Positions 19,197 to 27,337 of a stretch of 64,000 bases of DNA are shown here, piece by piece. Below the pieces are notes generated by a model. That model had not been told where the DNA came from and did no database searches. It was given only the letters and a program-made list of their open reading frames with translations. The position numbers were made by a program, and so were the translations under genes. Source of the DNA: Nocardioides houyundeii (GTDB lineage: Bacteria > Actinomycetota > Actinomycetes > Propionibacteriales > Nocardioidaceae); the NCBI RefSeq assembly GCF_002865585.1, contig NZ_CP025581.1:620001-684000 (forward strand), written 5' to 3'. How positions within the stretch are numbered: the stretch's first letter is position 1; every line of letters begins with the position of its first letter.

Positions 19197-19996
19197 TGGG
19201 CGCGGCGAAGAAGCCGGCCACTGGTGAGGCGCTCAAGCAGCTCACCTACCTGGCCAGTGCGTTGAAGGCGCCCCGGATCACCGAGTCCGCTGCCCGGTTG
19301 GCCGACCACGCCCGCGACTCCGGGTGGACCCATGAGGAGTACCTGGCCGCAGTCCTGGACCGCGAGGTCGCCGCCCGCAACGCATCCGGGGCCCAGCTGC
19401 GGATCCGTGCTGCCGGGTTCGGTGCCCGGAAGACGCTCGAGGAGTTCGACTGGGACGCCCAACCAGGAGTCCGGCAGCAGATCGCCGCCCTGGCGTCCGG
19501 CGGGTTCCTGACCGAGGCCCGCAACATCGTGCTGCTCGGACCGCCCGGCACCGGAAAGACCCACCTAGCCACCGGCCTGGGCATCGCCGCCGCGCACCAC
19601 GGCCACCGGGTCCTGTTCGCCACCGCCACCGAGTGGATCACCCGACTCACCGACGCCCACCGCGCCGGCCGGCTACCCCAAGAGCTCACCCGGCTACGCC
19701 GCTACGGGCTGATCATCGTCGACGAGGTCGGCTACCTGCCCTTCGAACAAGACGCCGCGAACCTGTTCTTCCAGCTCGTGTCCAGTCGCTACGAGCACGC
19801 CTCGCTGATCCTCACATCCAACCTGCCCTTCAGCGGCTGGGGCGGCGTCTTCGGCGACCAAGCCGTCGTCGCCGCGATGATCGACCGCGTCGTGCACCAC
19901 GCCGACGTCCTGACCCTGAAGGGCGCCAGCTACCGACTACGCAACCGCGGCATCGACACCCTGCCCAGCATCAGAACCCAAGACACGGCAGACTAG
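19196..19996 (+). CDS. istB: IS21-family helper ATPase IstB
   Basis: 266 residues. Walker A is G-P-P-G-T-G-K-T at 115-122 and Walker B is L-I-I-V-D-E-V around 172-178. There is a DnaC-like AAA+ fold with a sensor-type S-N-L-P-F motif (LTSNLPFSGW). The N-terminal helical domain (first ~95 residues) is the IstB-type region that assembles on DNA. IstB clamps and bends target DNA and recruits IstA. The stop lies about 12 bases before the right terminal repeats. The gene is full length and intact. Confidence 0.95.
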   Translation: MGAAKKPATGEALKQLTYLASALKAPRITESAARLADHARDSGWTHEEYLAAVLDREVAARNASGAQLRIRAAGFGARKTLEEFDWDAQPGVRQQIAALASGGFLTEARNIVLLGPPGTGKTHLATGLGIAAAHHGHRVLFATATEWITRLTDAHRAGRLPQELTRLRRYGLIIVDEVGYLPFEQDAANLFFQLVSSRYEHASLILTSNLPFSGWGGVFGDQAVVAAMIDRVVHHADVLTLKGASYRLRNRGIDTLPSIRTQDTAD

Positions 19997-20060
19997 AACC
20001 CACAACCGGTGGCCTCGTTTTCCACCGTCGGATCGGCCCCAGATCCGAGCGTTGCCGACA

Positions 20061-20345
20061 CGCGACCATCGACATGCCCACCAGAGGTCGACTGGCCCCT
20101 GCCACGGTTCGAGGAACCCATGGTGACCATTCATCAGCGTCCCTCAGTGCCTGCCGGGCGATCCTGGAGTGGGCATTGGGCGAGGAGATGTGACCGTCGG
20201 GAGTGCCAGGGCTCAGCGAGCGGGACCCGCGTGGGGCGACTGACCCGGATGGTGCGCTCCTGCACCTGCCGCAGTCTGATGGCAGAGCCTGCACGCGGCT
20301 ATGACGGCGCGGATGAGCGACCTCCCGGAAGCCGTGCTTCGCTCG
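20061..20345 (+). mobile_element. IS30-family transposase remnant, right part
   Basis: After the target duplication, IS30 coding similarity resumes with F-E-E-P-M-V-T-I-H-Q-R-P, then a frameshifted R-S-W-S-G-H-W (normally P-G-H-W-E-G-D-L-I) and LTRMVR. A degraded stretch follows that still reads M-S-D-L-P-E-A-V-L-R-S-V. Similarity stops about 20345, so the catalytic C-terminal half is missing. The left part and this part form one old IS30-type fragment split by the IS21-family element. Confidence 0.65.
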
Positions 20346-20676
20346 GTACCAAGGTTCCTCGTCGAACTCTTGGCGCGCCAGTAGAGCCCGTAGTAGATCA
20401 GGCGTCAATCGTGATGCAGGTTCCCGCGATGGCCCGTAGTTGTGGCTGAAAAACGAGAGCTTCATTAAGGAGCTCTACCATCTCGAATCGGCGCTCACCC
20501 GTCCCACCCGCTTGGCTCCCAGGCCTCGCTACCGTTGGCACCGGACGCGACCATCGACGGCCCACTGAAGAAGGACCGGCGCCGACCGAGGTCCGAGCAA
20601 CCGTCGCTGAGGAACCACCAGCGCCTCCTCCTGCCCGCGGATTGGTCCCAGATCGAATAGCCCAGGCGGAGACGTA
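20346..20676. other. About 330 bases without a supported gene
   Basis: This lies between the truncated IS30 remnant and the stop of the pyruvyltransferase gene. I find no motif-bearing frame and no clear hairpin. It is probably debris from insertion-sequence activity at the island edge. Confidence 0.45.
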
Positions 20677-21903
20677 TCAGTCGAGGTGCTTGAAGTTCTC
20701 TTGGGAGGCTTGCACTACAAGTGGTAGACCATTAAGAACCGCATTGTGATACGCATCCGCTTCGATGCGCAGTTTGTCGATCGCGTCCAGGACAAGGGTC
20801 CCGAAGCCGGGATCGGGCTCAATGGACAGTTCCGATATGCCGAACATTTCCAGCAGTCCACGAACCTTTCCCTGCGTCGCCAACACTATAGGAGCCTTGC
20901 CTCCCAAGAGGCCCAGAATTGAGAGATGCATCCTGCCGGTCATGATTACGTCGGCTCGCTCCGTAAGATAACGGATTTGCGCAGGCGGCAAGAGGTCCCC
21001 TATCGACCAGCAGCCACCAGACTGGTCGTCTTGCAGAGCATCGAGGAGAGCGGCTTGGGCGGCGACGTCGTCCGCGCCCTCATGGGTGACGTGGGGCAGC
21101 AGCAGCACATTGAACCCACGCTCCTGCAGACCGCGAATTATAGAACAATATTCTTCCAACTGGTCTCGTCGCGCCTGCAGCAAGCCGCTGATGTTGACGA
21201 TGGCACGCGGTCCTGCGGAGCCGAGCCACCGTAGAGCGGTTGGGTCCAGTGGACGCGCGGGGGTTACGTCCAGACTAAACACCAAATCAGCGCCTAGGGC
21301 TATTCCTTGAATACCGAGACGCCTAAGGCGTTCATAGGATTCTGGGTCACGTGCCACGATTTCGACGCCCGCCGTACCAGCTTTCGCGGCTGACTTAGCC
21401 GCGAGAGCATGTGGCGAGGAGTTCCATGAGAAGCCCAGGACCCTAGTTGCTGCTCCACCTTTCACGCTGAACTCCGCGACAGTCCAGAGCCGCCCGGATG
21501 ACAATGGAGCGTAGGCTCCGTCCATGACGTCCGCACCTACGATAAGGACAGTGTCCGCTTGGCGAAGGCTCCGGGCCAGCCGCCACCATTCTAGAAAATG
21601 ACGTGGACTTCGCGAATACAGCAATCGCGGTGAAACGGTCGAGGTTCCAAAGTTTTGTAAATGCTCCTCGCTATACGAGCAGGCAGAGGTGACGATGATA
21701 TTCCACTCCTCAATATTGGGGAGCTTCGGAATTAAACTCTCTAGCATGGCGACGTCGCCGATATTACCTCCACCTGCGGAGGGAATCAGGATGCCAGTTC
21801 CGCACGGGCGCCTTCGGGAGCCGACTCTGGTCCCTAGCAGCATCAATAACCTATCGGCACCAAGAATCACTCGATCGATATTGTTCTTGAGAAAGATCTT
21901 CAT
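20677..21903 (-). CDS. Polysaccharide pyruvyl transferase family protein
   Basis: 408 residues. The N-terminal GILIPSAGGGNIGDVAMLES matches the N-x-G-D-x-A entry motif of the CsaB/pyruvyl-transferase family. The C-domain has L-L-P-H-V-T-H-E and the characteristic T-G-R-M-H-L-S-I-L-G loop with V-L-A-T-Q-G-K-V-R-G, where the donor phosphoenolpyruvate binds. It would add a ketal-linked pyruvate to a sugar, giving the polymer negative charge. It follows the flippase gene by 9 bases on the same strand (cysD-cysN-nitroreductase-wzx-this gene). GC is visibly low, as in the flippase. Confidence 0.88.
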   Translation of the reverse strand: MKIFLKNNIDRVILGADRLLMLLGTRVGSRRRPCGTGILIPSAGGGNIGDVAMLESLIPKLPNIEEWNIIVTSACSYSEEHLQNFGTSTVSPRLLYSRSPRHFLEWWRLARSLRQADTVLIVGADVMDGAYAPLSSGRLWTVAEFSVKGGAATRVLGFSWNSSPHALAAKSAAKAGTAGVEIVARDPESYERLRRLGIQGIALGADLVFSLDVTPARPLDPTALRWLGSAGPRAIVNISGLLQARRDQLEEYCSIIRGLQERGFNVLLLPHVTHEGADDVAAQAALLDALQDDQSGGCWSIGDLLPPAQIRYLTERADVIMTGRMHLSILGLLGGKAPIVLATQGKVRGLLEMFGISELSIEPDPGFGTLVLDAIDKLRIEADAYHNAVLNGLPLVVQASQENFKHLD

Positions 21904-21912
21904 GAGAACTGG

Positions 21913-23364
21913 CTATCTCTGCTTTCTTGAGAATGATTCAAACATTTCCCGTGCGTCTCGGCGGTTGCCAGCGGAAAGTGCGGCGGTGATGACCCAAGCG
22001 GTAAGGCAAACAGGCAAAGCGCACGCGAGTTGCACCGAAGGGGGAGCGCTACCCACAAAAGGCAAGACTAGGTATCCACTGGCGCCGACGATGAGGGTCG
22101 AGACAATCGGCCCAAGGCCCTCTTTGAACATGTTCGCAAAATTGAGAGTGTCTCTCAAGAAGAAGAGTGCGAGAGGCCAAGACAGGATCAGACACAGAGA
22201 CACCGTGGCGGCCACCTGTATCGCCCCATAGTTGCTAGCGAACGCAATAGCTATAAGTGTCAGGCCTTTGGAGATGAGGTTATAAAGCAGAAGATCGCCA
22301 GACCGGCCAGTTGCTAGGAACGTCCAGTAGTTGACAAAGTTGAGTGATTGAAAGAGTCCGCCAATTGCCAAAATCTGCAAGTAAGTGCCGGTGGTAGTCC
22401 AAGGCTCTCCAAAGGCGACAATGGCGCCTGAAGGCCCGCATGCGTACAGGGAACCGAAGACCACGGATCCAATCGCCCCGGCCCGCCGCAAGTTTCTACC
22501 TACTACAACTGGGAAATGTTCTGTTCCCGCGGTTTTCGCCATGTATGATATTGACATGTTCGTCAGGGGTCCGAAGATCTGCTGTGCAGGCAGGGTCATC
22601 AATTGAAATGCACGGTTATAAAGGCCGAGGACGTGTGCGCCGATGCGCCCTCCGATGAGAATCGAATCTATATTGGAACTCGCATAATTGATCATCTGAG
22701 CACCGCCCAGTTTAATGCCAAATGTTCCAATATCGTAAATTGACGTGGATCGGTCGAAATTGCCCGGGATTAAGCGTTTTACCGCGAGTAGGCGCAATGC
22801 GGTGAGGGCGAAGGCTGAGGTGACCTGCTGTACTACTAGAGACCAGTAGTTCTCCCAAAGATATGCCGTGGCTAGCGCGCAGATGAGCCCTATGGTCGCT
22901 GCTAGTGCGTCCGTAATCGCCAGCGTGGGTGCCCGGAAACTACGGGTCAGCGAGACCACGGCTCCCGCCTGCATTCCGTTGAGAAAGAATACTGGAGAAA
23001 GTCCAAGAATTACGGGGCCAAGGAGGGCCTGTCCGAGCAACTGTGCCAGTGGGAATGCGGAGAGCGCCACGATTGTGGTGCAGGTGAGTCCAAGGAGTGC
23101 ATTTGCCCACGCAACCTTATTCTGGCGGTGCTGGCTCAGACTCTGACTTTGAATGGCTGCGGGAGTAAGTCCAGCGTCTCGAATCAATTCGGCAATACCT
23201 ACCGTCGCGAGAGCTAGGGCAAACACTCCGAAGTCGGTCGGTGTGAGGAGTCGACTGAGGGCCACGAATCCCACGAAAAGACAACCGACTTTGACTACTT
23301 GCCCGAGCAGTATCCAAGTTGCGCTGGACAGGCCGGTTGAGGAGGGAAGCGCGGAGCCGATCAC
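21913..23364 (-). CDS. Polysaccharide flippase (Wzx/MOP superfamily)
   Basis: 483 residues with about 12-14 hydrophobic segments. The N-terminal region (VALSRLLTPTDFGVFALALA) is the hallmark of the polysaccharide-export branch of the MOP flippases; A-S-S-N-I-D-S-I-L-I-G in the middle is also typical. The protein moves lipid-linked repeat units across the membrane before Wzy polymerises them. The start overlaps the nitroreductase stop by four bases (ATGA). Codon use is clearly less GC-rich than in cysDN, marking a composition change within the apparent operon. Confidence 0.9.
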   Translation of the reverse strand: MIGSALPSSTGLSSATWILLGQVVKVGCLFVGFVALSRLLTPTDFGVFALALATVGIAELIRDAGLTPAAIQSQSLSQHRQNKVAWANALLGLTCTTIVALSAFPLAQLLGQALLGPVILGLSPVFFLNGMQAGAVVSLTRSFRAPTLAITDALAATIGLICALATAYLWENYWSLVVQQVTSAFALTALRLLAVKRLIPGNFDRSTSIYDIGTFGIKLGGAQMINYASSNIDSILIGGRIGAHVLGLYNRAFQLMTLPAQQIFGPLTNMSISYMAKTAGTEHFPVVVGRNLRRAGAIGSVVFGSLYACGPSGAIVAFGEPWTTTGTYLQILAIGGLFQSLNFVNYWTFLATGRSGDLLLYNLISKGLTLIAIAFASNYGAIQVAATVSLCLILSWPLALFFLRDTLNFANMFKEGLGPIVSTLIVGASGYLVLPFVGSAPPSVQLACALPVCLTAWVITAALSAGNRRDAREMFESFSRKQR

Positions 23365-24359
23365 TCTTGGCTATCCGAGGAGGGATCCGCGGCGGGAGGC
23401 GGCGCGTGCTGCCGCAACAGGAATTCGGTTGCCCGTCTGGGTGACCGCGCTGCGCGGAACTGATCGGGCGGGGTGCCGATGGCAAGAAGCGTGATCACAT
23501 CTTCGTGATCAGGAATCTCGGCCAAAGTTCGAAGGTCCGTGGATGCTCGGTTCGACATTGACCAATTCAGGAAACATGTCGCTAGACCGTTGAGATGGAG
23601 GGCGTTCGCAAAGTTTGCGGCAAACATGCCACCATCAACCCAACGTTGGTTGCGTTCGCCTGGTCCGGCAAAGAGTCTGGTGTCAACAGTAATTATTGCA
23701 ACCGAAGGGACATGCTCGCCGAAACCGGCGTTTCCATTCTGTCGGCGCAGGATTCCTTGCACCTGTACTGGGTCCGTATACCAGTGCACAAGCCAAGCCT
23801 GCCTATTGCATACGGAAGGCGTAAAGCGCGCAAGCCTGACAGCGTCGTAAACAAGACTAGGGTTCACCGTGCCTGCTCCGAAATCTCGGACGCTACGCCG
23901 GCTGGTGAGCAGTTGCTCACCTACTTCACGACCGGCTGGCGTTAGCAGCCCGCCCCATACGCGCTGTGCTTCCTGCATGGGTGCGATGACGTCGTGGACG
24001 ACTCCGCTGGCGTTCCAAGTTGCAAGGGCCGCACGAGCTGTGGCGACATGGTCGGCCAGCGGCGCGTCGTGAGGTATCCCTGTAATTCCAGCCTGGAGTC
24101 GAGCGTCGACCGCCTTCGCAAATGGCCGTTTTGGCTGTCGCAGCGACAGCCCTTTCTCAATGCGGTGGTAGTCCTTGGTGAGCTGGGTCTCCGCCGAGCG
24201 CCCGCTGCTCGGGTCGAATACGTGATCGTCTGGGGACGCAAAGTGCAGGTGCCGTAGTGTGTCGCGAGCCCCCTCGACCAGAATGAGTAGCCTCTGTCGC
24301 TGGACCTTCAAGCGGCGCTGCAGTTGCTCGGGGAGTAGCCCCTTCATCGAATCCTTCAT
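23361..24359 (-). CDS. Nitroreductase-family protein of a polysaccharide locus
   Basis: About 332 residues from the ATG at 24359, which has AGGGGGA just upstream; a GTG at 24380 would add seven residues. The N-terminal ~140 residues are helical and of unknown role (KDYHRIEKGLSLRQPK). The nitroreductase FMN fold follows: SRRSVRDFGAGTVNPSLVYD, then C-N-R-Q-A-W in the flavin site, then VDGGMFAANFANALHLNGL and a late L-A-I-G-T-P. Similar proteins recur in exopolysaccharide clusters with no proven reaction; some nitroreductase-fold proteins modify sugars or peptides. It lies between cysN and wzx with tight spacing. Confidence 0.8.
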   Translation of the reverse strand: MKDSMKGLLPEQLQRRLKVQRQRLLILVEGARDTLRHLHFASPDDHVFDPSSGRSAETQLTKDYHRIEKGLSLRQPKRPFAKAVDARLQAGITGIPHDAPLADHVATARAALATWNASGVVHDVIAPMQEAQRVWGGLLTPAGREVGEQLLTSRRSVRDFGAGTVNPSLVYDAVRLARFTPSVCNRQAWLVHWYTDPVQVQGILRRQNGNAGFGEHVPSVAIITVDTRLFAGPGERNQRWVDGGMFAANFANALHLNGLATCFLNWSMSNRASTDLRTLAEIPDHEDVITLLAIGTPPDQFRAARSPRRATEFLLRQHAPPPAADPSSDSQE

Positions 24360-24400
24360 GAATCCCCCTGCACTCTTCACGGGACCCAGCAGATGCCGGA

Positions 24401-25702
24401 TCAGCTGCCGCTGTTGATCATGCCTGCCCCTACAGTCACGCCTGTGGCCTCATCGATCAGGATGAATGAACCCGTCGTCCGATTCTTGGAATACGGGTCG
24501 CACAGCAGTGGCACCGTGGTGCGCAGCTGCACTCGCCCGATCTCGTTGAGACCAAGCTCCTTGGTGTCCTGGTCACGGTGCAGGCTGTTGACGTCCAAGC
24601 GGTACTGGATGTCCTTGACCAGAGCGCGTGCGGAACGGGTGGTGTGCTTGATTGCCAGCTTCTGACGCGGGCGCAGCGGCTCGTTGGTCATCCAGCAGAC
24701 CATCGCGTCGATGTCCTGGCTCGGCTTCGGCGCGTTGTTGATCCGGGCGATCATGTCGCCGCGGCTAACGTCTACGTCGTCAGCCAGACGCACGGTCACC
24801 GACATGGGCGGGAATGCCTCGGTGATCTCACGGTCGAACAGGTCGATGGCCTCGATGGTCGAGGTCATGCCGCTGGGCAGCACGACGACCTCGTCTCCTG
24901 GCTTCAGCACGCCGCCGGCCACCATGCCGGCGTAGCCGCGGTAGTCGTGGTACTCATCCGACTTGGGCCGCACGACGTACTGCACCGGGAAACGGACGTC
25001 CTGGAGATCGCGGTCCGAGGCGACGTGGACGTGCTCGAGGTGATGCATCAGCGTCGGGCCGTGGTACCAGGGGGTGTTCTCGCTGCGCGTCACCACGTTG
25101 TCGCCCTGGAGCGCCGAGATCGGGATGACCTCGAGGTCGGGGATGTTTAGCTTGGTGGCGAACGCGGTGAACTCGTTGTGGATGCGCTCGTAGACCTTCT
25201 CGTCCCAGTCGACGAGGTCCATCTTGTTAACCGCCAGCACCAGGTGCGGCACCCGCAGCAGAGACAGCAGCACCGCGTGGCGGCGAGACTGCTCGGTCAG
25301 GCCGTGACGGGCGTCGACCAGCACCAGGCCCAGGTCGGCGGTGGAGGCACCGGTGACCATGTTGCGGGTGTACTGAATGTGGCCGGGGGTGTCGGCGATG
25401 ATGAACTTGCGCGACGGGGTCGCGAAGTAGCGGTAGGCGACATCGATGGTGATGCCCTGCTCCCGCTCCGAGCGCAGACCATCGGTGAGCAGCGCCAAGT
25501 CGGTGTAGTCGTAGCCCTTGGACTTCGACGTCGACTCGACCGACTCCAGCTGGTCCTCGAAGATCGACTTGGAGTCCAGCAGCAGCCGACCGATCAGGGT
25601 CGACTTGCCATCGTCCACCGAGCCAGCGGTGGCGAAGCGCAGCAGGTCCATCTGCGCGCGCCCCTCATGCTTCTCGGCGACGGGAGAGATCTCGGGGCTC
25701 AT
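24401..25702 (-). CDS. cysN: Sulfate adenylyltransferase GTPase subunit CysN
   Basis: 433 residues. The elongation-factor-like GTPase domain shows the P-loop G-S-V-D-D-G-K-S-T, then E-Q-G-I-T-I-D-V-A, D-T-P-G-H and N-K-M-D. Beta-barrel domains II and III follow (F-P-V-Q-Y-V-V-R-P; G-R-V-Q-L-R-T-T-V-P-L). CysN couples GTP hydrolysis to formation of adenylyl sulfate by CysD. It has no fused CysC at its C-terminus, unlike the CysNC of mycobacteria; the kinase is encoded separately at 31.5-33.3 kb. The start shares one base with the cysD stop. Confidence 0.95.
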   Translation of the reverse strand: MSPEISPVAEKHEGRAQMDLLRFATAGSVDDGKSTLIGRLLLDSKSIFEDQLESVESTSKSKGYDYTDLALLTDGLRSEREQGITIDVAYRYFATPSRKFIIADTPGHIQYTRNMVTGASTADLGLVLVDARHGLTEQSRRHAVLLSLLRVPHLVLAVNKMDLVDWDEKVYERIHNEFTAFATKLNIPDLEVIPISALQGDNVVTRSENTPWYHGPTLMHHLEHVHVASDRDLQDVRFPVQYVVRPKSDEYHDYRGYAGMVAGGVLKPGDEVVVLPSGMTSTIEAIDLFDREITEAFPPMSVTVRLADDVDVSRGDMIARINNAPKPSQDIDAMVCWMTNEPLRPRQKLAIKHTTRSARALVKDIQYRLDVNSLHRDQDTKELGLNEIGRVQLRTTVPLLCDPYSKNRTTGSFILIDEATGVTVGAGMINSGS

Positions 25703-26616
25703 CAGAAGTAGCCTTCCTTCTTGCGGTCTTCCATGGCCGCCTCGGAGAACCGGTCATCACCACGGGTCGCGCCGCGCTCGGTGACCCGGGCGATCGCGAT
25801 CTCGTCGATGATCTCGGCGGTGGTGGCTGCAGAACTCTCGACGCAGCCGGTCAGCGTCATGTCGCCGACGGTGCGGAAGCGGACCGTCTTGGTCTCGATC
25901 TTCTCCTCGCCCTTGGGCTGCACGGCGTCGGAGGCTGAGAGCAGCATGCCGTCGCGCTCGATGACCTTGCGCTGGTGGGAGAAGTAGATCGAGGGGATCT
26001 CGATCTGCTCCTGGTGGATGTAGTGCCAGATGTCCAGCTCGGTCCAGTTGGACAGCGGGAAGATGCGCATGTGCTCACCAGAGTGGATGCGCCCGTTGTA
26101 GAGGCTCCACAGCTCGGGACGCTGCATCTTGGGGTCCCACTGGCCGAACTCGTCGCGGTGGGAGTAGACGCGCTCCTTGGCGCGGGCCTTCTCCTCGTCC
26201 CGGCGACCGCCACCGAAGGCGGCAGTGAAGCCCTCCTTCTCGATGGCGTTGAGCAGAGTGCCGATCTGGAGGCGGTTCCGCGAGGTCTTGCCGTCGTCCA
26301 CGACGACGCCCTCCGCGATCGCGTCGTCGACGCTCGCCACGACCATCCGCACGCCGAGGCGGTCCACCCAGGAGTCGCGACACGCGAGCACCTCGGGGAA
26401 GTCGAAGCCGGTGTCGACCTGCAGCATCGGGAAGGGGATCTTGGCCGGGTGGAAGGCCTTCTCCGCGAGGCGGAGCATCACGATGGAGTCCTTGCCGCCG
26501 GAGAACATCAGCACCGGCTTCTCGAACTCTGCAGCGACCTCACGGAAGATGTGGATCGACTCCGCCTCAAGCTGGTCAAGCTGACTCAGCTGGTAGTCGG
26601 CGTGGGTTTGGGTCAT
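25702..26616 (-). CDS. cysD: Sulfate adenylyltransferase subunit CysD
   Basis: 304 residues from the ATG at 26616 (an upstream in-frame ATG lacks family similarity). The PP-loop motif S-G-G-K-D-S is followed by V-D-T-G-F-D-F-P-E, F-G-G-G-R-R-D-E-E-K-A-R and S-N-W-T-E-L-D-I-W, all CysD hallmarks. CysD adenylates sulfate to APS with CysN. This gene leads the cysD-cysN-nitroreductase-wzx-pyruvyltransferase run; all spacings are short, so sulfate activation may be co-transcribed with polysaccharide export genes. I saw no riboswitch upstream. Confidence 0.95.
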   Translation of the reverse strand: MTQTHADYQLSQLDQLEAESIHIFREVAAEFEKPVLMFSGGKDSIVMLRLAEKAFHPAKIPFPMLQVDTGFDFPEVLACRDSWVDRLGVRMVVASVDDAIAEGVVVDDGKTSRNRLQIGTLLNAIEKEGFTAAFGGGRRDEEKARAKERVYSHRDEFGQWDPKMQRPELWSLYNGRIHSGEHMRIFPLSNWTELDIWHYIHQEQIEIPSIYFSHQRKVIERDGMLLSASDAVQPKGEEKIETKTVRFRTVGDMTLTGCVESSAATTAEIIDEIAIARVTERGATRGDDRFSEAAMEDRKKEGYF

Positions 26617-26844
26617 GACTGACTGGGGCCTCTCGTCGGGACAGCAGCCCACATGCTAGCCGGGTGTGCGGGGGAGACCGACATCCCGGGCCGGGCGTGG
26701 CCGCCAGCGTGTTTTTGCCCACACCTGTCCCACTTAGTGACAGATCATATGCACGATCCAAAGAGATCGGGTTAGGGTGCTGGCTCAGCCAGTGCCGCAA
26801 GGCGCATACAGACTTCGACGCCTTTCATTGGGGGAGACGTTCAC

Positions 26845-27237
26845 ATGAAGAAGATCATTGCCAGCCTCGCGTTCGCAGGCATCCTGTCCACCGGGTTCGC
26901 GGGCGCTGCCCACGCCGGGCCCTACACCGGGACGGTCCCGACCGACACCGAGGTGACCGCTCCCGTGGTCATCCGTGTCAACAAGCCCGTCAAGATCAAG
27001 GTTGAAATCGACGTCGCCGGCAACGGCAAGCCGAAGGGCACGGTGACCTTCGTGGTTCGCAAGCCCAACGGCAAGGTCGTCAAGCGCGTGACCAAGGAAT
27101 ACACCAAGGGCCAGCGCTTCAGCGTGGGCAAGCTGGCCAAGGGCAAGTACAAGGTCCGGGTGAAGTTCGCCCCGAAGAACAAGAACTCCGCCTACAAGAA
27201 GTCGAACTCGCTCGTGAAGTTCAAGGTCGGCAAGTGA
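26845..27237 (+). CDS. Small secreted protein with one Ig-like repeat
   Basis: 130 residues, with a strong GGGGGAGA ribosome-binding site before the ATG. A signal peptide (IIASLAFAGILSTGFAGAAHA) is followed by a single lysine-rich domain with the pattern of bacterial Ig-like repeats (GNGKPKGTVTFVVRKPNGKV, then GKYKVRVKF and S-N-S-L-V-K-F). It has no Cys and is strongly basic, which would suit binding to acidic polysaccharide or cell wall (inference). A clear hairpin terminator follows. It stands alone between divergent cysD and the DUF4012 gene. Confidence 0.8.
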   Translation: MKKIIASLAFAGILSTGFAGAAHAGPYTGTVPTDTEVTAPVVIRVNKPVKIKVEIDVAGNGKPKGTVTFVVRKPNGKVVKRVTKEYTKGQRFSVGKLAKGKYKVRVKFAPKNKNSAYKKSNSLVKFKVGK

Positions 27238-27260
27238 CCTACTGACTCGCAGAGTCATCT

Positions 27261-27298
27261 CAGAAGGCCTCGTCCCCTCCGGGAGACGGGGCCTTCTG
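27261..27298 (+). terminator. Hairpin terminator after the small secreted protein gene
   Basis: The arms CAGAAGGCC and GGCCTTCTG extend inward with CGTC/GACG to a long GC-rich stem. It lies 24 bases after the stop codon of the small secreted protein and before the DUF4012 gene. No long T tract follows, as is common in actinobacteria. Confidence 0.7.
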
Positions 27299-27337
27299 GC
27301 TACTCTGGCCACCCTTCGAACTAGCCGAGGACCCTCT

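Larger units (their letters stand above)
17901..20060 (+). mobile_element. Complete IS21-family insertion sequence, 2,160 bp
   Basis: The ends are related inverted repeats: TGTCGACGACGCTCG at 17901-17915 and, on the other strand, TGTCGGCAACGCTCGG ending at 20060. Inside each end is the repeat GAAAACGAGGCCACC (left 17939-17953, right about 20008-20022 on the other strand). A related GAAAATGAGGCCA lies at 17915-17927, giving the multiple terminal repeats typical of IS21. The 6-base sequence cgcgac flanks both sides (17895-17900 and 20061-20066) as a target duplication. Both istA and istB are intact, so the element looks recently active. It sits inside an IS30-family remnant. Confidence 0.9.

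Noticed and set aside
19194..19198. Programmed frameshift between istA and istB
   Set aside because: The genes overlap by one base as TGATG with a proper start codon. IS21 elements make two separate proteins, and no slippery run is present.
25178..25711. Plus-strand frame opposite cysN
   Set aside because: Antisense to a fully conserved CysN region, with no ribosome-binding site or motif.
26617..26844. Riboswitch upstream of cysD
   Set aside because: No conserved sulfur-related riboswitch core could be recognised in this intergenic region by eye.
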